Assembly: GCF_029892565.1 (NCBI RefSeq)
Contig: NZ_JARXVH010000007.1
Coordinates: forward strand, 248,001 to 312,000
DNA: 64,000 bases
From: Streptomyces pseudovenezuelae
GTDB lineage: Bacteria; Actinomycetota; Actinomycetes; Streptomycetales; Streptomycetaceae
Reading direction: 5' to 3'
The position numbers and the translations under genes were made by a program. Below are positions 7,991-15,883 of this stretch, piece after piece (position 1 is the stretch's first letter; every line of letters begins with the position of its first letter). The notes beneath the pieces are model-generated. The model was not told the DNA's origin and did no database searches. It worked only from the letters and a program-made list of their open reading frames with translations.

Positions 7991-9301
7991 TCACGAACGG
8001 CACTTCCCGGCCCGCCCCAGCAGCATCTCCCGCTCCCGCTCGTTGCGCGCGAGCCCCGCCGCCCGTACGAACTCCTCGCGGGCCTCCGCCGTACGCCCCA
8101 GCCGCTCCAGCAGGTCGCCGCGGACGCTGGGCAGCAAGTGGTAGTCCTTCAGGGCGGGTTCGGCCGCGAGGGCGTCGACGAGCGCGAGGCCCTCGGCCGG
8201 TCCTTCGGCCATCGACACGGCGACCGCGCGGTTGAGTTCGACGACGGGCGAGGGCGCGCGGGCGGCCAACAGGCCGTACAGCGTGGCGATCGTGCGCCAG
8301 TCGGTCTCCTCGTAGGTGTACGCGTGCGCGTGGCAGGCGGCGATGGCGGCCTGGAGGGCGTACGGGCCGGGGGCGCCGGTGGAGGTGGCGTCGGCGTGAC
8401 CCAGGGCGGTGATGCCACGGGCGATGAGCATGCGGTTCCAGCGGCGGCGGTTCTGGTCCCGGAGCAGGACGGGCTCGCCGTTCGGGCCGGTGCGGGCGGC
8501 GGTGCGGGACGCCTGGAACTCCAACAGCGAGGTCAGGGCGTGCACTTCGGGCTCCTTCGGCATCAGCCCGGACAGCACGCGGGCAAGGCGCAGCGCGTCC
8601 TCGCACAGCGCCGGGCGCAGCAGGTCGTCGCCCGCGGTGGCCGCGTACCCCTCGTTGAAGATCAGGTAGATGACGTCGAGTACGGAGCCCAGCCGCGCCG
8701 CGCGCTCGGGGCCGTAGGGCACCTCGAAGTCGACGTTCTTGGTGGCGAGGGTGCGTTTGGCGCGGACGATGCGCTGGGCGACCGTCGGTTCGGGGGTGAG
8801 GAAGGCGCGGGCGATCTCCGGCGTCGTCAGGCCGCCGAGCAGGCGCAGGGTGAGGGCGATGCGGGCCTCGGCGGACAGCACGGGGTGGCAGGCGGTGAAG
8901 ACGAGCCTCAGCAGGTCGTCGTCGATGTCCTCCGGGTCGGCCGGCTCCTCCGGCGGGGCGGTGGTCTCCAGGTCGCGGCCGATCGCCTGGAGCTTGCGGG
9001 CGTAGTTCTCCCGGCGCCGGATCAGGTCGACGGCGCGGTGCCTGGCGGCGGCCATGAGCCAGGCGCCCGGGTTGTCCGGCACCCCGTCCCGCGGCCACTG
9101 CTCCAGGGCGGCGACCAGGGCGTCCTGGGCGAGCTCCTCGGCGATCCCGACGTCACGGACGATGCGGGCGACGCCGGCGATGATGCGCGGGGACTCCATG
9201 CGGAAGACGGTCTCGATGGCGTGACCGGGGTCGGCGGCGCCGAGGGGGTCGGCCGGTGGCTGTCGGTCGTCGGGCTGTCGGCCGGGGGGCTGTTGGCTCA
9301 C
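7991..9301 (-). CDS. ECF sigma factor, ECF42 group, with C-terminal TPR-like extension
   Basis: 436 residues from GTG at 9301, with a G-rich ribosome site just before it. Sigma region 2 (about residues 30-100: IVRDVGIAEELAQDALVAAL, then AARHRAVDLIRRREN) and region 4 (LTLRLLGGLTTPEIARAFL, then AQRIVRAKRTL) are clear. About 240 further residues form the long helical, TPR-like tail that defines ECF42 (markers DQNRRRWNRMLIARG and PVVELNRAVAVSMAEG). No anti-sigma gene is nearby; as usual for this group the partner is a DGPF protein, encoded 62 bases upstream on the same strand. The tail is thought to control activity. The candidate autoregulated promoter is at 9773-9801. Confidence 0.92.
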   Translation of the reverse strand: MSQQPPGRQPDDRQPPADPLGAADPGHAIETVFRMESPRIIAGVARIVRDVGIAEELAQDALVAALEQWPRDGVPDNPGAWLMAAARHRAVDLIRRRENYARKLQAIGRDLETTAPPEEPADPEDIDDDLLRLVFTACHPVLSAEARIALTLRLLGGLTTPEIARAFLTPEPTVAQRIVRAKRTLATKNVDFEVPYGPERAARLGSVLDVIYLIFNEGYAATAGDDLLRPALCEDALRLARVLSGLMPKEPEVHALTSLLEFQASRTAARTGPNGEPVLLRDQNRRRWNRMLIARGITALGHADATSTGAPGPYALQAAIAACHAHAYTYEETDWRTIATLYGLLAARAPSPVVELNRAVAVSMAEGPAEGLALVDALAAEPALKDYHLLPSVRGDLLERLGRTAEAREEFVRAAGLARNEREREMLLGRAGKCRS

Positions 9302-9363
9302 AGCCCCCCATTCGACACCCGGACCGGCACATCTCCAAGGAGGGACGCTCAGCCCTCGGCGAT

Positions 9364-9720
9364 CTAGCCTTCCGCGATCTCCCGCACCTCGCAGGTCACC
9401 GTCCAGAACTCCTCGTGCACCTTCAGGAACCGCTTGGTCCACTCCAGGGCCTCGGCCCGGTCCTTGCACTGCATGATCGCGTAGCCGCCGACGACCTCCT
9501 TGGACTCGGTGAAGGGTCCGTCGGTGACGCTGATCTCGCCGCCTTCCCAGCGCACCTTCGTGCCTTGCGCGGACGGGGTCAGACCGGCGGTGTCGAGCAT
9601 CACCCCGGCCTTGGTGACCTCCTCGATCAGCTCGCCCATGCGCTGCATCAGCTCGGCGCTGGGGCCCTCGGCGGGGGCGGTCTTCTCGTCGATCTGCACG
9701 AGCGACAGGTAGCGGGGCAT
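9364..9720 (-). CDS. DGPF-domain (YCII-related) protein, partner of ECF42
   Basis: 118 residues from ATG at 9720, preceded by GAGGAGG. The protein begins MPRYLSLVQIDEKT and contains the signature VTDGPFTESKEVVGGY of the YCII-related DGPF family (COG3795), a small ferredoxin-like alpha/beta fold. The reaction is unknown. Genomic pairing with ECF42 sigma factors is a conserved feature, and here it is the first gene of the pair, behind a TGTCGA/CGACGC promoter that the sigma factor itself should recognise. Confidence 0.92.
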   Translation of the reverse strand: MPRYLSLVQIDEKTAPAEGPSAELMQRMGELIEEVTKAGVMLDTAGLTPSAQGTKVRWEGGEISVTDGPFTESKEVVGGYAIMQCKDRAEALEWTKRFLKVHEEFWTVTCEVREIAEG

Positions 9721-9764
9721 GGTGCCCTCCTCGGTGGATGCGGGGCCGGGTCCTTCCCGGCCTC

Positions 9765-11242
9765 TCACCCCTGCGTCGATCGGGATCCGGCCGGATCGAC
9801 ACGGTCGCCGGAATTCTTCGAAGATTTTTCCGCGGCATACGTTTCCGCAGGCAGGGACGTTTTCCCGTACAGCAGTCCGCCCGCGAGGGCGCCGAAGGCC
9901 AGCAGCCCGGCGGCCACCCAGTACGCCGCCGAGAACCCGTCGACGAGCCCCTGGGCCCCGCCCACGCTCCCGCCGACGCTCGCCGCGACCGTGACCTGCA
10001 CGCCGAGCCCCACGGCCCCGCCGACCTGGCGCGAGCTGTTGAGCAGCCCGGAGGCCATGCCGGTCTCCTCCGAGGCGACCCCGGCCGTGGCCGCCGTACC
10101 GAGCGGCACGAAGCACAGCCCGATGCCGAGGCCTGCGACGAGGGACGGACCGAGGATGGTGACCAGAAGCCGCCGTCGACCGCCAGGGCCGCCGCGAACC
10201 ACGCGATCCCCGCCGCCGCGAGCAGCCCGCCCGTCACCAGCAGCGCCCGGGGCCCGACCCGCGCGACCGTCTTCGCGGCGACCACCGAGGCGACCACGAT
10301 CCCGACGCAGAACGGCAGGAAGGCGCTGCCGGTGGCCGTCGCGCCATACCCGAGAACCTGTTGCAGATAGAGGGACGTGAAGTAGAAGGCGGCGAACTGG
10401 CCGGCCGTCATCATCAGCGCGAAGACGTTCGCCGCGAGCACCGGACCGCCCCTGAGCAGGCCGAGCCGCAGCAGCGGCCGCCGCACCCGTCGCTCGGCCA
10501 CGGCGAAGGCGGCGAGCAGGAGGACGGCGGCGCCCAGGGACGCCTCGGTCTGCCAGGCCGTCCAGCCGTACGCCTCGGTGCGCACCAGCCCCAGCACCAG
10601 CAGCGTGGTCCCGGCGGTGACCAGGAACGCCCCGACCAGGTCGAGCCGCGCCCTGGGCCCTTCGGACCGACGGTCGGCGGGTACGGCGGTACGCGCGAGG
10701 ACCAGGACGGCGATCACGACCGGCACGTTGACGAGCATGACGGCCCGCCAGCCGGCCCAGTCGGTGAGCAGTCCGCCGGCCAGCACACCGACGGCCCCAC
10801 CGGCCGCACCGGAGGCGCCCCACAGCCCGAGGGCGCGCGAACGGGCGCCGCCCTCCGGGTAGTTGACGGTGATGAGGGTCAGCGCGACCGGTGCGAGCGC
10901 GGCCGCCCCGACGCCCTGCACCGCCCGAAAGGCGATCAACTGCCCCGGCGCCTGGGCGAGTCCGCCCGCCAGACTCGCGGCCCCGAAGACCGCGAACCCG
11001 GCGATGAGCGTCCGCCGCCGCCCCACCACGTCGGCCAGCCGCCCACCCAGCATGAGCAGCCCGCCGAAGGTGAGGGCGTACGCGTTCACGACCCACGACA
11101 GCGAGTCACCGCCGAAGCCCAGACCGGTACCCATGTCCGGCAGGGCGACGTTGACGACCGACATGTCGAGGGAGACCAGGAACTGCACGGTCAGCAACAC
11201 CGGCAGCAGCCAACCGGACGTGCGTGTCTGCGAGTCCACCAT
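9765..11242 (-). pseudogene. MFS drug exporter (DHA2/EmrB-QacA type), interrupted by a frameshift
   Basis: The N-terminal two thirds read in one frame from ATG at 11242 (MVDSQTRTSGWLLPVLLTVQ; membrane segments; LGGRLADVVGRRRT, the loop 2-3 motif A). Near position 10165 the frame breaks: the reading changes from AVDGGFWSPSS to the other frame LVTILGPSLVAGLGIG, which carries the remaining membrane helices to the stop at 9765. Inserting one C on the minus strand (GGCTTC-CTGGTC) would restore a normal protein of about 490 residues with 14 predicted helices. So the cause is either a one-base deletion mutation or a sequencing error. The family exports drugs by proton antiport. The divergent TetR gene is its likely regulator. 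Confidence 0.85.
9773..9801 (-). promoter_or_regulatory. Candidate ECF42-dependent promoter of the DGPF-sigma pair
   Basis: On the minus strand TGTCGA (9796-9801) and CGACGC (9773-9778) are separated by 17 bases. The reported ECF42 promoter has TGTCGA at -35 and CGA/TC at -10. It lies about 50 bases before the DGPF start, inside the 3' end of the MFS gene. Confidence 0.7.
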
Positions 11243-11250
11243 GCCCAACA

Positions 11251-11276
11251 GATTAATATACGCGTACAGAAATTAT
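11251..11276. promoter_or_regulatory. A/T-rich divergent regulatory site between MFS and tetR genes
   Basis: A strikingly A/T-rich stretch in G/C-rich surroundings. It centres on the perfect 8-base palindrome TACGCGTA (11259-11266), with partial flanking symmetry (TATACGCGTACA). It is 9 bases upstream of the MFS start and about 60 upstream of the tetR start, a typical place for a TetR operator overlapping both promoters. Confidence 0.45.
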
Positions 11277-11338
11277 CCAGAGGGGTGCCCGGACGGATGT
11301 GGAGGGGCGCCCGGAACCGGCCGGGAGAGAATGCGCCC

Positions 11339-12037
11339 GTGGGAGACGAACCAAGCCAGGAGCCTCGTAAGCGCGCCGTCGGCCGCCCGCGCCGCATCGA
11401 GGCGGACCAGATCGTGGCGGTGGCCCGGCGCATCCTCCAGGAGGAGGGCGTCGAGGCGGTCTCCATGCGCCGGGTCGCCAAGGAGGTGGGCGCCACCCCG
11501 ATGGCGCTCTACCACCACGTCCGCGACAAGGACGAACTGCTGATGCTCACGCTGTCGGGCATGGCGGCCTCGATCCCGCGCCCGGTCCTCCCCGACGACC
11601 CACGCGAGCGAATCGTCACGATCGCCCTCCACACCTACACGGGCATCAGCCGGTTCAGCTGGATCGTCGACGTCCTGAGCCTCGGCGACCTCACCGACCG
11701 CAGCGCCCTGTGGATCCCGGAGCAGATCATCGGCGCGGCGGTCGAATGCGGGCTGTCCCCGACGGAGGCGGTCCACGTCTACCGCACCATCTGGTACGTC
11801 GTCTACGGCGCCCTGGTCTTCCACCGCGCGGAAGAACGCCGGGCCGCCGCCCCCGACCGCCGCCCCTTCATGTCCTCCCTCGTCACGGAGGAGGACGCCG
11901 GGGAGTTTCCGCATCTGGCGGTGGTGGCGGGGCGGTGGGAGGAGATCACCGGGGGGTACGACATCGAGGGGCAACTGCGGGGCGTGGTGGACGGGTTGCT
12001 GCCCACCGGCGGCCGCACCGCCAGCCCTGACGCATAG
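11339..12037 (+). CDS. TetR family regulator, probable repressor of the divergent MFS exporter
   Basis: 232 residues from GTG at 11339 (GGGAGAG upstream); an in-frame ATG at 11297 would add 14 residues. The N-terminal helix-turn-helix is clear: IVAVARRILQEEGVEAVSMR, then RVAKEVGATPMALYHHV and RDKDELL. The C-terminal half is the ligand-binding and dimerisation region, of the TetR_C-like type, with no recognisable ligand signature. It is transcribed away from the MFS gene and shares a 96-base intergenic region with it, the usual arrangement for local repression and release by the exported compound. Confidence 0.9.
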   Translation: MGDEPSQEPRKRAVGRPRRIEADQIVAVARRILQEEGVEAVSMRRVAKEVGATPMALYHHVRDKDELLMLTLSGMAASIPRPVLPDDPRERIVTIALHTYTGISRFSWIVDVLSLGDLTDRSALWIPEQIIGAAVECGLSPTEAVHVYRTIWYVVYGALVFHRAEERRAAAPDRRPFMSSLVTEEDAGEFPHLAVVAGRWEEITGGYDIEGQLRGVVDGLLPTGGRTASPDA

Positions 12038-12046
12038 CGCTCACCC

Positions 12047-13099
12047 TCAGCGCAACGACTCCCACAACTCACTCGCCGCCGGCTCCTTCGCCACCACCCG
12101 GTTCGAGTCCGACGGCGCCGGTACCACCGGCATCATCACCGTCTTGAGGTCACTCACCGGCAGGCTCTTCAGGCTCTGGCCCAGCCGCATCAGTTCGCTC
12201 AGCGAGTTCAGGCCCGTGTCGGTGGTGAGGCTGTCGGTGACCGCGTCGGCGACCTCGTAGAGCTTGGCGGGGTCGGTGAGGAGGTTGGTGGTGGAGATCT
12301 GGGTCAACAGGGCCTTCACCAGCTTCTGTTGGAGGCCTATGCGGCCCAGGTCGCTGCCGTCGCCTATGCCGTGCCGGGTGCGGGCCAGCGCCAGCGCCTG
12401 CGTGCCGTTGAGGTGGTGCTTGCCCGCCTTCAGGTGCAGGTGGCTGTCGTCGTCGTCGATGTCCTCGTCGGTGGTGACGGTGACGCCGCCGAGGGCGTTG
12501 ACCAGCTTCGCGAAGCCCGCGAAGTCGATCTCGATGTAGTGGTCCATGCGGACGTTGGTGATCGACTCGACCGTCTTGACCGCGCACACCGGCCCGCCGA
12601 GCGAATAGGCGCTGTTGAACATCGAGTTGTACGCCACCGACGTCGAACCCCCGGACGACAGCGGGCAGGACGGGCGCGTGACGAGGGTGTCGCGCGGGAT
12701 GCTGACCACCGTGGCGCTGGTCCGTCCGGCGTCGATGTGCACGACCATCGCCGTGTCGGAGCGGGCACCGGAGCTGTCGCCCCCGCCGAGCGCCTGGTTC
12801 TCCTTGCCGCTGCGCGAGTCCGAGCCCAGGACCAGGATGTTCACGGCACCGGTGGGCAGCGGGGAGGCCGACGCGCTCGCCGAGGCGGACGGGGTCGTGA
12901 CCCCCTTGGGCGGGCGGTCGTCGCCGAGCGCGCTGTTGATGTCGACGCTCTTGATGTTGTTGTTGAGATGCCAGTACGCCCAGCCGGCCGCCGCCACGGT
13001 CAGCACCAGCACGCCCGCGAGGGTCAGGCCGACGGTCTTCAGCACACGCGACCGCCGACCTGACCGTCTGCCCTCGTCGCCGCTCTCTTCTCCGGTCAC
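12047..13099 (-). CDS. LytR-CpsA-Psr (LCP) family cell wall polymer ligase
   Basis: 350 residues from GTG at 13099. A basic cytoplasmic N-terminus (GRRSGRRSRVLK) is followed by one membrane segment (about 22-44), a Ser/Ala/Pro linker and the extracellular LCP domain: NILVLGSDSRSG, SDTAMVVHIDAGRTSATVV, SIPRDTLV, then the HLNGTQALALARTRH region with the Arg residues that hold the polyprenyl diphosphate. LCP proteins move anionic glycopolymers from a lipid carrier to peptidoglycan. It is convergent with the tetR gene, 9 bases apart. The promoter region probably includes the A/T-rich patch at 13115-13135. Confidence 0.93.
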   Translation of the reverse strand: MTGEESGDEGRRSGRRSRVLKTVGLTLAGVLVLTVAAAGWAYWHLNNNIKSVDINSALGDDRPPKGVTTPSASASASASPLPTGAVNILVLGSDSRSGKENQALGGGDSSGARSDTAMVVHIDAGRTSATVVSIPRDTLVTRPSCPLSSGGSTSVAYNSMFNSAYSLGGPVCAVKTVESITNVRMDHYIEIDFAGFAKLVNALGGVTVTTDEDIDDDDSHLHLKAGKHHLNGTQALALARTRHGIGDGSDLGRIGLQQKLVKALLTQISTTNLLTDPAKLYEVADAVTDSLTTDTGLNSLSELMRLGQSLKSLPVSDLKTVMMPVVPAPSDSNRVVAKEPAASELWESLR

Positions 13100-13240
13100 G
13101 GAAGGAACGTAAGTCCGAATTATTAGGAGACTGTTAGGGGAAGCGCCTCAGGACGGTTTTCTTCGGAAAATCTCACGTTTCCGACCCTCCGCGACACCTC
13201 TTCAGCCCCAGCGACACCGCCTCCACCGAGCGACACCACC

Positions 13241-14599
13241 TCAACCCAGCGTCACCGTCGGCACCGGATTGCTCCCGCTCCACGACCCGTTGAACCCGAA
13301 GCTTACCGAGCCCCCGTCCGGCACCGAGCCGTTGTACGAGGCGTTCGCGCAGCTCACGGCCGTGCCGGACTGAGTACAGATGGCGTTCCAGGCCTGGGTG
13401 ACCTGCTGGCCCGCGCCGAAGGTCCAGTTCGCGTGCCAGGACGAGAGGGAGGCTCCGGAGCAGGCGATCGTCACCTGGCCCGTGAACCCGGTGTTCCACT
13501 GGCTGCCCACCGCGTACGTCGCCGTGCAGGCGCCGGTCGGCGGGGTCGTCGTACCGCCGCCGAGGGCCTCAGCGATGGCGTAGTACGCCGGTTTCGGCGC
13601 GTAGTTCTCGTCGTACGGCGTCGCCGCCCCGTAGCCCGGGAAGGTGCTCGGCACCCAGGAGTCGGAGTCGGTGAAGCCCCAGACGGTGACGTTGACGCAG
13701 CGGGTGACGGCCACGCACGCGGCGAGCACCGCCTTGTAGTCGGCGGCCTGCTGGGCGAGCTTCGTGCTGTCGGCCGGCAGCGCCATCCGCACGTCCAGCT
13801 CGGTGATCGCCACGTCGACGCCGAGGTCGGCGAAGCGCTGGATGTTCTGCTGGAGGGTGGCGGGGACCTGGCCGAGGATCAGGTGGGCCTGCAGACCGAC
13901 GCCGTCGATCGGGACGCCCGCCGCCTTCAGGGACTTGACCAGGTTGTAGAGGGCGGTCGACTTCGCGTTGACGCCCTCGACGTTGTAGTCGTTGATGTAG
14001 AGCTTGGCCGCCGGGTCGGCGGCCCGCGCCCAAGTCAGGGCGTTCGCTATGTAGTTGGCACCGAGGCCGTTGTACCAAAGCGTCGAGCGGTAGGTGCCGT
14101 CCTCGTTGAAGGGCTCGTTGACCACGTCCCAGGCGGCGATCTTGCCTTTGTAGCGGCCGACTTCGGTGTTGATGTGGTTCTGGAGGAGGGTGCTGAGCTG
14201 GGCCGAGGTCCATGTGCCGTTCGTCAGCCAGCTCGGGTTCTGGCTGTGCCAGGCCAGGGTGTGGCCGCGCACCTGCTGGTTGTGGGCCTGCGCGAAGGCG
14301 ACGATCTGGTCGGCCTCGGTCCAGTTGAAGGAGCCCTGGGTCGGCTCGACCGACCCCCACTTCATGGCGTTGCCGGGGGTGAGCGAGTTGAACTGCGCCC
14401 CGGCGATGTCGCCGTACGACCCGGTGAGCTTGGAGCCCGTGACCGCCGTACCGATGACCTTGCCCTTGGCGGCGGCCAGGTCGCGCAGCGGGGTGTCGGC
14501 CGCGTGCGCCACGGGCGCCGTCAGCAGCAGCGCCGCGCCGGTGACAACTGCCGCCAGCGATAAGCCCGTACCGCGAAAGCCTGTTCTCAGAGATCTCAT
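13241..14599 (-). CDS. Secreted endo-1,4-beta-xylanase (GH10 plus CBM2)
   Basis: 452 residues from ATG at 14599 with GGAGG just upstream. Signal peptide of about 38 residues (RTGFRGTGLSL ... VAHA). The GH10 barrel spans about residues 40-345, with the acid/base Glu in WDVVNEPFNE and the nucleophile Glu in ITELDVRM. After a short TTPPTG linker, a family 2 carbohydrate-binding module fills the C-terminus (CTATYAVGSQWNTGFTGQ, SSWHANWTF, SFGFNGSWSGSNPVP). The usual last Cys of CBM2 is replaced (PTVTLG end), while extra Cys residues occur inside the module. It hydrolyses xylan outside the cell. A CGAAACTTTCG operator overlaps its ribosome binding site, and a LacI-type gene lies upstream on the same strand. 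Confidence 0.95.
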   Translation of the reverse strand: MRSLRTGFRGTGLSLAAVVTGAALLLTAPVAHAADTPLRDLAAAKGKVIGTAVTGSKLTGSYGDIAGAQFNSLTPGNAMKWGSVEPTQGSFNWTEADQIVAFAQAHNQQVRGHTLAWHSQNPSWLTNGTWTSAQLSTLLQNHINTEVGRYKGKIAAWDVVNEPFNEDGTYRSTLWYNGLGANYIANALTWARAADPAAKLYINDYNVEGVNAKSTALYNLVKSLKAAGVPIDGVGLQAHLILGQVPATLQQNIQRFADLGVDVAITELDVRMALPADSTKLAQQAADYKAVLAACVAVTRCVNVTVWGFTDSDSWVPSTFPGYGAATPYDENYAPKPAYYAIAEALGGGTTTPPTGACTATYAVGSQWNTGFTGQVTIACSGASLSSWHANWTFGAGQQVTQAWNAICTQSGTAVSCANASYNGSVPDGGSVSFGFNGSWSGSNPVPTVTLG

Positions 14600-14610
14600 T
14601 GCGGGTGCCT

Positions 14611-14623
14611 CCGAAAGTTTCGG
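14611..14623. promoter_or_regulatory. LacI-type operator upstream of the xylanase gene
   Basis: Perfect 13-base palindrome CCGAAA-G-TTTCGG, the CGAAA-N-TTTCG motif known before Streptomyces hemicellulase genes. On the minus strand it runs into the GGAGG ribosome site of the xylanase, so a bound repressor would sit within the 5' leader. Confidence 0.75.
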
Positions 14624-14681
14624 TTGAATAACCGATTGGCTTCGGAGGAGTGTGGGCACGCCCGCACCACCCGTCAATACG

Positions 14682-15752
14682 TCACCTTCCGGCCACCGGC
14701 GGCGCCCCCGTACTGCTGCGCACCACCAGGCTCGTCGCCAGCTCGACCCGCGTGGCCACCGGCGGTTGGTCCTCGCGCCCCAGGTCCAGGACGAGCTTGC
14801 CCGCCGCCTCGGCCATCTCCATCAGGGGCTGTCGTACGGTCGTCAGCGGCGGCCCCACCCAGCGCGCGACCGGCAGATCGTCGAAGCCGACCACGCTCAG
14901 GTCCTCCGGGATGCGCAGCCCCAACTCCCGCGCGGCCTCGTAGAGTCCGAGCGCCTGGAGGTCGTTGAGGGCGAAGACGGCGGTGGGGCGGTCCGGGCGG
15001 CGCAGCAGTTCCAGGCCCTGCCGGTAGCCGGCCTCGTGGTGGAAGTCGCCGGTCACGATCAGCGTCGGGTCGACCGGCAGCCCGGCGGTCTCAAGTGCGG
15101 CCCGGTAGCCGTCCACACGCGCGCGGCTGCACATCATGCGGGTCGGCCCGGTGATCGCGCCGACGCGGGTGTGGCCGAGGTCGACCAGGTGCCGGGTGGC
15201 GGCCAGGCCGCCCTGCCAGTTGGTGGCGCCGATCGAGGGCACGTCCACGCCGGGGTCGCCGGCCGGGTCCATCACCACGAACGGGATGGAGCGGCTGGTC
15301 AGCAGGGCCCGCTGGGACTCGTCGAGACCGGACAGTACGAGGATCACGCCGTGCGGCCGGCGGGCGGCGACCTGGTCGGCCCAGGTCCGCCCGGGCGTCA
15401 GCCGCCCCGCGCTCTCGCTGAGCACCACGCTCAGGCCGTTGTCCCGGGCCACGTTCTCCACGCCCCGGATGACCTCCATCGCCCAGGCGCTCTCCAGTTC
15501 GTGGAAGACCAGGTCGATCAGGGGCGAGCGGCTGGCCTCGGCGCGGCGGCGCCGGTAGCCGTGCGCGCGCAGCAGGTCCTCGACGCGGCTGCGGGTGGCC
15601 GGGGCCACGTCCGCACGGCCGTTGAGGACCTTCGAAACAGTCGGCGCGGACACGCCGGCCTCGCGGGCGATCTCCGCGAGCGTCGCGGTCTGCGACGACC
15701 GGCCTGTCGTCGGCGTCGCCGTCCGGGTTTCAACGGGCTCCGGGGGTGTCAT
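14682..15752 (-). CDS. LacI family regulator of the xylan/glucan module
   Basis: 356 residues from ATG at 15752. The helix-turn-helix and hinge are textbook: ATLAEIAREAGVSAPTVSKV, then LNGRADVAPATRSRVEDLL. The C-terminal two thirds is a periplasmic-binding-protein-like sugar sensor (LIDLVFHELESAWAMEVIRG, GVILVLSGLDESQRALL, AVFALNDLQALG, VVGFDDLPVARW). It is divergent from the GH3 gene and lies upstream of the xylanase. The family normally binds CGAAA-type palindromes in Streptomyces and is released by an oligosaccharide, here most simply a xylo-oligosaccharide. That ligand is inference. Confidence 0.93.
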   Translation of the reverse strand: MTPPEPVETRTATPTTGRSSQTATLAEIAREAGVSAPTVSKVLNGRADVAPATRSRVEDLLRAHGYRRRRAEASRSPLIDLVFHELESAWAMEVIRGVENVARDNGLSVVLSESAGRLTPGRTWADQVAARRPHGVILVLSGLDESQRALLTSRSIPFVVMDPAGDPGVDVPSIGATNWQGGLAATRHLVDLGHTRVGAITGPTRMMCSRARVDGYRAALETAGLPVDPTLIVTGDFHHEAGYRQGLELLRRPDRPTAVFALNDLQALGLYEAARELGLRIPEDLSVVGFDDLPVARWVGPPLTTVRQPLMEMAEAAGKLVLDLGREDQPPVATRVELATSLVVRSSTGAPPVAGR

Positions 15753-15780
15753 GGCGGCGATCGTATCCCTGCGCGACCTC

Positions 15781-15809
15781 TTGACGAACCCCTCGCACCG
15801 CCCTAGGTT
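15781..15809 (+). promoter_or_regulatory. Promoter of the GH3 gene
   Basis: TTGACG (15781-15786), a 17-base spacer and TAGGTT (15804-15809) fit a HrdB-type promoter. The start would fall near 15816, immediately before the operator-like repeats at 15820-15843. Confidence 0.7.
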
Positions 15810-15819
15810 CCCGGAACAT

Positions 15820-15843
15820 TCGAGATGCATATCGAAACATTCG
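15820..15843. promoter_or_regulatory. Operator-like repeats at the GH3 transcription start
   Basis: A 16-base near-palindrome TCGAGATGCATATCGA (15820-15835, one mismatched pair) overlaps CGAAACATTCG (15833-15843), which differs by one base from the CGAAACTTTCG operator seen before the xylanase. The position just after the -10 box suits repression by the adjacent LacI protein. Confidence 0.6.
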
Positions 15844-15883
15844 TGAGCGGGCCTGCCACCCACTCGACCAGAGCAGGAGTTTC

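Noticed and set aside
7991..11248. One 1085-codon minus-strand ORF joining MFS, DGPF and sigma sequences
   Set aside because: The middle is not protein-like; it is the exporter start and the sigma factor that by chance share a frame, with the frameshift at about 10165 removing the stop in between.
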